From positions 1-64,000 of the forward strand of contig NZ_JAKFFT010000014.1 in NCBI RefSeq assembly GCF_021502655.1: 64,000 nt of DNA, read 5' to 3'. Position 1 is the stretch's first letter. The number at the start of each line of letters is the position of its first letter. This document shows, piece by piece, positions 58,375 to 64,000 of this stretch. The position numbers were made by a program, and so were the translations under genes. Source of the DNA: Dyadobacter sp. CY347 (GTDB taxonomy: Bacteria; Bacteroidota; Bacteroidia; Cytophagales; Spirosomataceae). The notes below the pieces were generated by a model. It was not told the origin of the DNA, did not search any database, and saw only the letters and a program-made list of their open reading frames with translations.

Positions 58375-59835
58375 ATGCTGTTTACCGATATACAATTCAT
58401 TATTTTCTTTATCGTCGTTACGCTGGCCTATTTCAGCCTGTCGTGGCGTGGGCGCTGGATGCTTCTGTTGGCAGCCAGTTGCTACTTTTACATGGTTTTC
58501 AAGCCGATCTTCATTCTGATCCTCTTCGGAACCATCGTGATCGACTATTATGCAGGCATTTGGATTGAGCAATCGAATGATCAAAAGCGAAAGAAACTGC
58601 TGCTGATCATTAGTTTAATATCTAACATTGGCATTCTCGCATTCTTCAAATACTACGATTTTTTACAGGATTCCATCAACAGCGTGCTCGCCAGTTTTGA
58701 TCTGCGGCCCGCAGTTCCGGCATTAACAAGGCTCGTTCCCAGCCGCATAGCCGAATGGATGACGACTGGTGAAGGCAAAATTCTGCTTCCGATCGGTTTG
58801 TCGTTTCACACGTTCCAGGCCATGAGTTACACCATTGAAGTCTATCGCGGCAATCAAACCGCCGAGCGGCATTTTGGTGTTTACGCATTGTATGTCATGT
58901 TTTACCCGCAGCTGGTCGCCGGGCCCATTGAGCGCCCGCAGAACATGCTTTTTCAGTTCCATTCGTATTTCAAATATGATTTTGAGCTGGTGAAGTCAGG
59001 GTTAATGCAAATGGCCTTCGGGTTTTTTAAGAAAATGGTGATCGCAGATCGGCTTTCCGTCTTCGTGGATTATGCATACGATCCGGCGTCAGACCATAAC
59101 GGACTAACATTACTCACTGCCACAGCCTTTTATTCATTTCAAATTTATTGCGACTTTTCCGGCTATTCCGACATTGCCATAGGCGCCGCGCGGGTGATGG
59201 GTTTCACATTAATGGACAATTTCCGGTCGCCCTATGAGTCCAGATCCATCCCGGAATTCTGGGGAAGATGGCACATTTCGCTTTCCACGTGGTTCAGGGA
59301 TTACCTGTACATTCCCTTGGGAGGAAACCGGCGGGGAGAGCTTATCAAGTTCCGTAACCTGATGATTGTGTTCATGGTCAGCGGGTTATGGCACGGCACA
59401 AGTTGGAGCTTTGTGATCTGGGGTGCGTTGCATGGATTTTACCAGATTACGGCACTGCTGCGGGACGAGTTTTTTAAACGGGCAAATATTCAAATCCCTG
59501 ATAATTTCTTCATTAGGACGGTTAATGTGCTGCTAACCTTTGCCTTGGTAACATTAGCCTGGATATTTTTCCGAAATTCCCTGAGCCGATCGATGGTGAT
59601 TTTTGAAAAAATAGGAAATCTATCTTTATCTGATAAAATATTGAGCCCGTTCAATCACGTCGAAATGTGGTTTTCTGTATTCCTGATCGGGTTTTTGCTT
59701 TGGAAAGAACATTACTTCGAAAAAATCCCGACGCGCAACACGGCCTTATTTTTCATATTATTCCCCACCATTGCCTTCCTGACTTACTTTTTAGGCGTTA
59801 TTACTGAAAACCAGTTCATTTATTTTCAGTTTTAG
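58375..59835 (+). CDS. MBOAT-family O-acyltransferase (AlgI-like)
   Basis: A 486-residue membrane-bound O-acyltransferase. LFTDIQFIIFFIVVTLAYF starts the first helix; LLPIGLSFHTFQAMSYTIEVY (about 133-153), LVAGPIERPQNMLFQ, IYCDFSGYSDIAIGAARVMG and RDYLYIPLGGNRRG are AlgI-type motifs; SGLWHGTSWSFVIWGALHG (about 339-357) holds the catalytic His. AlgI-like proteins pass acetyl groups across the membrane to a glycan, usually with an AlgJ/AlgX partner, but none is adjacent. It lies 4 bases after the GT2 gene, so surface-glycan acetylation is the likely role. Confidence 0.93.
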   Translation: MLFTDIQFIIFFIVVTLAYFSLSWRGRWMLLLAASCYFYMVFKPIFILILFGTIVIDYYAGIWIEQSNDQKRKKLLLIISLISNIGILAFFKYYDFLQDSINSVLASFDLRPAVPALTRLVPSRIAEWMTTGEGKILLPIGLSFHTFQAMSYTIEVYRGNQTAERHFGVYALYVMFYPQLVAGPIERPQNMLFQFHSYFKYDFELVKSGLMQMAFGFFKKMVIADRLSVFVDYAYDPASDHNGLTLLTATAFYSFQIYCDFSGYSDIAIGAARVMGFTLMDNFRSPYESRSIPEFWGRWHISLSTWFRDYLYIPLGGNRRGELIKFRNLMIVFMVSGLWHGTSWSFVIWGALHGFYQITALLRDEFFKRANIQIPDNFFIRTVNVLLTFALVTLAWIFFRNSLSRSMVIFEKIGNLSLSDKILSPFNHVEMWFSVFLIGFLLWKEHYFEKIPTRNTALFFILFPTIAFLTYFLGVITENQFIYFQF

Positions 59836-59927
59836 GGAAGAGAATTGGATAAACATTTGCGCTTAAATTTTTGTTACCAGATTTGGGAGGGATGATTAAT
59901 GTCCTTTTAGTTTAAAGTTTTAATAAA

Positions 59928-60308
59928 ATGTACGAAGTAACAGCCGACAACAAGTTAAGAAGTCTTATCGTAGTGGGCGACCGCGTTCTGATCCGCCCTA
60001 AAAGTCCGAGTGACCGCACAAACAGTGGCCTTTATCTGCCACCGACGGTGACGGAAAGTGAGCAAGTGCAGAGTGGTTACGTGATTAAAGTAGGACCGGG
60101 TTATCCGATTCCGGTTGCTGCCGAAGACGAGCCCTGGAAAGAGACCGAGGAAAAGGTAAAATACATGCCATTACAATCGAAGGAAGGCGACTTAGCCATT
60201 TATCTGCAGCGCAACGCCATTGACCTTGAATACGACGGCCAAAAATACGTCATCGTTCCCCAGGCATCTATTTTAATGCTGGAACGCTCCGAAGATTTGT
60301 ACGACTAA
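59928..60308 (+). CDS. GroES-like co-chaperonin domain protein
   Basis: A 126-residue protein with the Cpn10 pattern: SLIVVGDRVLIRPKSPSDRT (residues about 12-31), SGLYLPPTVTESEQVQSGYV with VIKVGPG, and a C-terminal KYVIVPQASILMLE. Compared with canonical GroES (about 95 residues) it has an extra acidic insert, EDEPWKETEEKVKYMPLQ, after VGPGYPIPVA and a changed start. No groEL gene is beside it, so it is probably a second, divergent GroES-type protein rather than the main co-chaperonin. Confidence 0.82.
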   Translation: MYEVTADNKLRSLIVVGDRVLIRPKSPSDRTNSGLYLPPTVTESEQVQSGYVIKVGPGYPIPVAAEDEPWKETEEKVKYMPLQSKEGDLAIYLQRNAIDLEYDGQKYVIVPQASILMLERSEDLYD

Positions 60309-60318
60309 ACAACCACTT

Positions 60319-60348
60319 GCCCTGGATTTCAGTCCGGGGCTAATTTTT
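60319..60348 (+). terminator. Rho-independent terminator after the groES-like gene
   Basis: GCCCTGGA pairs with TCCGGGGC (one T-G pair) around a TTTCAG loop and is followed by TAATTTTT. It lies 10 bases past the stop codon and just before the helicase gene, which begins at 60359. Confidence 0.75.
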
Positions 60349-60358
60349 AACTTTGGCT

Positions 60359-61675
60359 ATGACAAATCCGGAAAATACAACAAAAAATCTCGCTGGCCTG
60401 GGCATTACCGAGCTAAACGAAATGCAGCAGGAGGCCAACGAGGCCATTCAGCAGAATAGCGAAGTGGTGCTCCTCGCGCCCACGGGCTCGGGAAAGACGC
60501 TCGCTTTTTTACTTCCGGTTGCGTCCATATTGAAGCCGGAATCCGAACATGTGCAATGCATGGTTATCGTTCCCACGCGGGAACTTGCGCTACAAATCGA
60601 GCAGGTTTGGAAAAAAATGTCAACCGGATTTAAAGTCACATGCTGCTATGGCGGTCATGATATGCAAACTGAGATCCGCAGCCTTGTGGAAGCGCCCGCA
60701 TTGATCGTAGGGACGCCAGGCCGTATTCTGGATCATATTCGCAGAAATTCCTTTACCGGCAGACACATTTCTACGCTCATTTTGGATGAGTTTGACAAAT
60801 CCCTGGAACTCGGTTTCCAGGAAGAAATGTCAGAGATCGTTCGGAATCTGAGGAATGTAAAAAAGAAGGTTTTGGTTTCCGCTACAACCACGAAGATCCC
60901 CTCATTTACAAGCATTAAGGCGCCCGTTACAGTTGATTTTGTAACAAATACAAACAAAAGTGCAGGACTGACCGTGGTTCAGGTTTTGGCTGAAAAAGAC
61001 AAACTGACGACGCTGATCAAGTTGCTGAGCTTTTTGGGGGCTGAATCAACATTGATCTTCTGTAACCAGCGAGATTCGGTTGAACGCATCAGCGCAGTTT
61101 TGAAAGAGGAAGGCATCGACTGCGCATTTTTCCACGGCAAGCTCGAACAGGAAGAGCGCGAACGAACGTTAATCCGCTTCCGCAACGGTTCGGTGCTTTT
61201 TCTTGCGGCCACCGATCTGGCCGCCCGCGGGCTTGACATTCCCGACATGAAGCACGTGATCCACTTCGAATTGCCCATGAAAGGCGACGAATTCACGCAC
61301 AGGAACGGTCGCACGGCGCGTATGCTGGCTGAGGGAACGGCGTATATTTTGATGGATAGAGAAGATAAGTTACCCGATTACATCACGAGTCGCCCGAAAG
61401 TCCTTGATCTTCCCGCAAAATTGGCTGCTCCGCCGGTTTCGGATTGGGTTACGGTTTACATTAGCGGGGGCAAGAAAAGCAAGCTTAATAAAATGGACAT
61501 TGTCGGTTTTCTTTTGCAAAAAGGTCAATTAGAAAAGCAGGATCTTGGCCTGATAGAGGTGAAGGATAACATATCATTTGCAGCCGTGAAGCGTGGAAAA
61601 GCAAAAGCAATGCTCCAACTGATTGCTGCTGAAAAGATGAAAGGGAAGAAATATAAAATAGAAATCGCCAGATAG
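60359..61675 (+). CDS. DEAD-box family RNA helicase with DbpA-like C-terminus (motif II DEFD)
   Basis: A 438-residue helicase from ATG 60359 (a TTG 6 bases earlier is rejected). Motifs in order: LNEMQQEANEAI (Q motif), LLAPTGSGKTLAFLLP (Walker A, about 40-55), VPTRELALQ (Ia), VGTPGRILDHI (Ib), LILDEFDKSLELGF (motif II reads DEFD), VSATTTKIP (III), ATDLAARGLDIPDM (V) and HRNGRTARM (VI). Residues about 360-438 (DWVTVYISGGKKSKLNKMDI) form a DbpA-type RNA-binding domain, which in DbpA binds 23S rRNA. A role in ribosome assembly is likely. Confidence 0.9.
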   Translation: MTNPENTTKNLAGLGITELNEMQQEANEAIQQNSEVVLLAPTGSGKTLAFLLPVASILKPESEHVQCMVIVPTRELALQIEQVWKKMSTGFKVTCCYGGHDMQTEIRSLVEAPALIVGTPGRILDHIRRNSFTGRHISTLILDEFDKSLELGFQEEMSEIVRNLRNVKKKVLVSATTTKIPSFTSIKAPVTVDFVTNTNKSAGLTVVQVLAEKDKLTTLIKLLSFLGAESTLIFCNQRDSVERISAVLKEEGIDCAFFHGKLEQEERERTLIRFRNGSVLFLAATDLAARGLDIPDMKHVIHFELPMKGDEFTHRNGRTARMLAEGTAYILMDREDKLPDYITSRPKVLDLPAKLAAPPVSDWVTVYISGGKKSKLNKMDIVGFLLQKGQLEKQDLGLIEVKDNISFAAVKRGKAKAMLQLIAAEKMKGKKYKIEIAR

Positions 61676-61790
61676 CCATCTGTTTTATATATGCGTTAAG
61701 TACTTGCAATGATGCGTTTGGAGCCGCAGAATGCTGAGATACACAAAGCGCATGAGGCAATGAATGCGAAGAAGTAAACCGAAAGGGCAT

Positions 61791-61816
61791 AAAAAAAGCA
61801 TGCAGTACAGCATGCT
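61791..61816 (-). terminator. Rho-independent terminator after the cold-shock gene
   Basis: On the minus strand AGCATGC and GCATGCT arms with a 6-base loop are followed by a run of six or seven T residues. It lies 27 bases past the cold-shock protein stop. Confidence 0.85.
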
Positions 61817-61842
61817 TTCGAAATGTCTTATTATGACTAAAC

Positions 61843-62034
61843 TTAGATAACGCGAACGTTAACAGCGTTTAGACCTTTTTTTCCATTTTCTACGTCGTAA
61901 GACACTTTGTCATTCTCACGGATGTCGTCTTGAAGACCTGAAACGTGAACGAAAATGTCCTTCTCACCAGTTGATGGTTGGATGAATCCAAATCCTTTGG
62001 AGTCATTGAAAAACTTTACTGTACCTTCTGCCAT
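61843..62034 (-). CDS. Cold-shock domain protein
   Basis: A 63-residue single-stranded nucleic-acid binding protein. From ATG 62034: AEGTVKFFNDSKGFGFIQP with RNP1 (KGFGFI), then KDIFVHVSGL with RNP2 (FVHV), then KVSYDVENGKKGLNAVNVRV. It starts at the usual family position; the longer frame upstream adds 19 hydrophobic residues that do not belong. Such genes have long structured leaders; the 113-base region up to 62147 is AT-rich, but I saw no convincing structure in it. Confidence 0.96.
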   Translation of the reverse strand: MAEGTVKFFNDSKGFGFIQPSTGEKDIFVHVSGLQDDIRENDKVSYDVENGKKGLNAVNVRVI

Positions 62035-62147
62035 TAGTATTGATCTTATATTTTTAAAAACCAAATGTATACAGAAAATATCTATAAACAAGATAAAAAT
62101 TAAAAAACGCTTAGAATTAATCTAGTTTATTCAATAATCTTTGTTGC

Positions 62148-63119
62148 ATGCCTTTGATTGAAACCGCATCCAGAATATCCCCCTACTGGCTCCCAAACGG
62201 CCATTTTCAGAGTATTTACCCTGCTCTTTTTCGCACCATTAAAGGTGTATTTTACCACCGCGAAAGAATTGTAACTCCTGATGAAGATTTTCTGGATTTG
62301 GATTGGTCTTACGCAAAAAGCCCGGGATCAAGGAAGTTGGTGATCCTTTCTCACGGCCTCGAAGGCAACAGTACTAGGCAGTATATTTTGGGCATGGTGA
62401 AACTGTTGAGCCGACATGGGTTTGATTGCCTTGCCTGGAATTTTCGCGGATGCGGCGGAGAAATGAACAAAACGGCCAGGTTCTATCACAGCGGCGCAAC
62501 GGAGGATCTTGATCTGGTTGTTCAAAACGCATTAAGTAAGGATTATGAGCAGATCCATTTACTTGGGTTTAGTTTAGGAGGAAATCTTACGCTTAAATAT
62601 CTTGGGGAAGCGGGTCTTACTTTGAATCCAAAGATTAAAAACGCATTGGTTTTCAGTGTCCCTATGGACCTTCGCGCTTGCAGCCTGTCGATCACAGAAC
62701 CCAGGAATAGCGTTTACATGCACCGTTTTTTAAATACATTAAAACCAAAAGTGAATGCTAAGGCCGCATTTTTTCCGGATAGGATCAATATAAGTGATCA
62801 AAAGCATGTGCGGACACTTTATGATTTCGACCATATTTTCACAGCACCCTTGCATGGATTCGATGGGGCCGACCATTATTATGAACAATGCAGTTCAAAG
62901 TTCTTTATCAAGGATGTATCCGTTCCAACAATGGTTATCAATGCAAAAAACGATCCGATCGTGCCTATTAAAAGTCTGCCGCTGGAAGAAATGAAAGCAC
63001 ATGCATATGTTTGCCTGGTCGCAACCCCGGACGGCGGGCATTGCGGTTTCAGGCCGGCGAGGGTGAAAAATGGCGTTTACTGGTCGGAAGAGCGTGCATT
63101 GGAGTTTCTTTCACGATAA
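62148..63119 (+). CDS. YheT-like alpha/beta hydrolase
   Basis: A 323-residue protein of the YheT/EMB8 (UPF0017) hydrolase group. YWLPNGHFQSIYPALFRT at the N-terminus is typical. VILSHGLEGNSTRQYILGMV carries the oxyanion-hole HG motif (about 64-83), LLGFSLGGNLTLKYLGE holds the nucleophile Ser (about 143-145), IVPIKSLPLEEM gives the acidic region and GGHCGF the catalytic His near residue 301. Family members hydrolyse small or lipid-like esters. It is divergent from the cold-shock gene; natural substrate unknown. Confidence 0.92.
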   Translation: MPLIETASRISPYWLPNGHFQSIYPALFRTIKGVFYHRERIVTPDEDFLDLDWSYAKSPGSRKLVILSHGLEGNSTRQYILGMVKLLSRHGFDCLAWNFRGCGGEMNKTARFYHSGATEDLDLVVQNALSKDYEQIHLLGFSLGGNLTLKYLGEAGLTLNPKIKNALVFSVPMDLRACSLSITEPRNSVYMHRFLNTLKPKVNAKAAFFPDRINISDQKHVRTLYDFDHIFTAPLHGFDGADHYYEQCSSKFFIKDVSVPTMVINAKNDPIVPIKSLPLEEMKAHAYVCLVATPDGGHCGFRPARVKNGVYWSEERALEFLSR

Positions 63120-63165
63120 AACTGATTCAGCTGTTATTTTGTTAGTGTGATATGTTTGAGATTCG

Positions 63166-63173
63166 TAATTTTG
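63166..63173 (+). promoter_or_regulatory. Promoter -7 box for the serB-serA fusion
   Basis: TAATTTTG matches TAnnTTTG exactly, 55 bases upstream of the ATG at 63229; a leader of about 50 bases would follow. The -33 element is not clear. Confidence 0.45.
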
Positions 63174-63228
63174 GGGCTGGTAACGCCAATTCTATTTAAC
63201 CGATTAATATTCAGTTATTTCCCTTTTC

Positions 63229-64000
63229 ATGTCCACATTAACACTTAATCCATCACCGTACATTATCATTGATTTTGACAGCACTTTTACGAAAGTGGAA
63301 GGGCTTGACGAATTGGCAGCGATTGCCTTAAATGGCCATCCAGAACGTGATCAGGTTGTTCAGAAGATAGCAGACCTGACGAATAAGGGCATGAATGGCG
63401 AAATGTCGTTTGCTGACGGGCTCCGCCAGCGGATCGGACTTTTAAAGGCCAATCGTTCTCATATTCAGGAACTGGTGACTTTTTTGAGGACAAAAATCTC
63501 GGATTCGTTTCAGCGTAACAGGCAGTTTCTGACTGAAAATGCGGATCATATATTTATTGTTTCGAGTGGTTTTAAGGAGTTTATTGTGCCGGTAGCAACA
63601 GAAATGGGCATTCATGCCAATCATGTTTATGCCAATGAATTCCTTTTTGACGAGGATGGCAACATTACCGGGGTGGATGAAGAAAATGTGCTGTCGACAG
63701 ATGGTGGAAAAATAAAATTGCTTTCCTCACTGAACCTGACGGGCGACGTTTATGCCATTGGGGACGGTTATACAGATTATGAATTAAAGGCATCGGGATT
63801 AGCGAGCCGTTTTTACGCTTTCACGGAAAACGTTGAACGTCCACGCGTGATGGCCGTTGCAGATCACATTGCGACGTCATTTGATGACTTTCTATATGAT
63901 AATAAAATGAGCAGAAGCCAGTCTTACCCGAAAAGTAGGATCAAAGTTCTTTTGCTGGAAAATGTGCATCCTGCCGCGCTTCGTGCATTTGAAGAGCAAG
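63229..64000 (+). CDS. Phosphoserine phosphatase-phosphoglycerate dehydrogenase fusion (5' part)
   Basis: An open frame of 257 codons runs off the window end without a stop. Residues about 10-215 are a HAD-type phosphoserine phosphatase: IIIDFDSTFTKVEGLDEL (DxDST motif), VSSGFKEFIVPVA, and GDVYAIGDGYTDYELKASGL (motif IV). After a linker (NKMSRSQSYPKSRI) the protein continues KVLLLENVHPAALRAFEEQ, the start of a SerA-type D-3-phosphoglycerate dehydrogenase. Fused SerB-SerA proteins occur in Bacteroidota. It would carry out the first and last steps of serine synthesis; the middle aminotransferase is not in the window. Confidence 0.9.
   Translation, partial: MSTLTLNPSPYIIIDFDSTFTKVEGLDELAAIALNGHPERDQVVQKIADLTNKGMNGEMSFADGLRQRIGLLKANRSHIQELVTFLRTKISDSFQRNRQFLTENADHIFIVSSGFKEFIVPVATEMGIHANHVYANEFLFDEDGNITGVDEENVLSTDGGKIKLLSSLNLTGDVYAIGDGYTDYELKASGLASRFYAFTENVERPRVMAVADHIATSFDDFLYDNKMSRSQSYPKSRIKVLLLENVHPAALRAFEEQ

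Noticed and set aside
61709-61777. 22-residue frame downstream of the helicase
   Set aside because: Too short to support, no conserved context, and it lies between a gene end and a terminator.
1-64000. tRNA, rRNA, CRISPR arrays, insertion sequences, prophage or integrase genes
   Set aside because: Looked for in all intergenic regions by eye and found none; a tRNAscan or repeat search could still reveal something missed.

Overview
The window looks like chromosomal DNA from a Bacteroidota bacterium, most likely of the Cytophagia (Dyadobacter/Spirosoma-like; this placement is inference from gene content, with no database search). The evidence is the SusC/TonB-type receptor with a DUF4249 lipoprotein, HmuY-type proteins, a phosphoserine phosphatase–phosphoglycerate dehydrogenase fusion, a long eukaryote-like isoleucyl-tRNA synthetase, DUF4230/DUF6934 proteins and repeated TAnnTTTG promoter boxes. 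I saw no rRNA, tRNA, CRISPR array, transposase or phage gene. Coding density is high and no gene-free stretch exceeds 300 bases.

Region by region. 1–6.2 kb (mostly minus strand): galU beside a glucuronokinase-like GHMP kinase, a YceI protein, a LolA-like secreted protein, and atpA-atpG without the rest of the ATP synthase operon. 6.4–9.4 kb: secreted FKBP isomerase and tail-specific protease. 9.4–15.1 kb: an accessory-looking block with a small XRE regulator, a novel lipoprotein, a DsbA-like lipoprotein, a DUF4249 lipoprotein and a TonB receptor. 15.2–21.1 kb: an RND efflux pump operon (adaptor, pump, outer membrane channel). 22.5–28.9 kb: a heme-type uptake operon (TonB receptor plus two HmuY proteins, one with two HmuY-like units), then YceI, a small conserved protein, a VOC protein and an AraC regulator. 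29–35.5 kb: JmjC-like cupin, uvrB, a decayed toxin-antitoxin pair, a 5'-nucleotidase divergent from a DeoR regulator with phased direct repeats between them, an SDR, and a DUF6934 gene with a 52-codon partner.

35.9–46.8 kb: ileS (with a GIHH variant of the HIGH motif), carbonic anhydrase, a bile-acid-symporter-like carrier, DUF4230, and a tight four-gene operon (glutamine synthetase-like ligase, SDR, aldehyde dehydrogenase, class I glutamine amidotransferase) whose enzymes can be ordered into a gamma-glutamylated amine or amino-alcohol catabolic route. 46.9–53.2 kb: K+ uptake (kup), Mn/Fe uptake (mntH) divergent from a DtxR-family regulator with palindromic sites between them, an LptF/LptG permease and an EamA exporter. 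53.2–59.8 kb: a surface-glycan block with two polyprenyl-phosphate-sugar synthase-like GT2 enzymes, two GT-C-like membrane proteins and an MBOAT acyltransferase. 59.9–64 kb: a solitary GroES-like protein, a DbpA-like helicase, a cold-shock protein, a YheT-like hydrolase and the start of the serB–serA fusion.

The best candidates for something undescribed are the gamma-glutamylation operon (42.0–46.3 kb), the DUF6934 plus 52-residue protein pair translationally coupled to ileS, the bacterial glucuronokinase–GalU pair, and the 9.4–15.1 kb envelope island.
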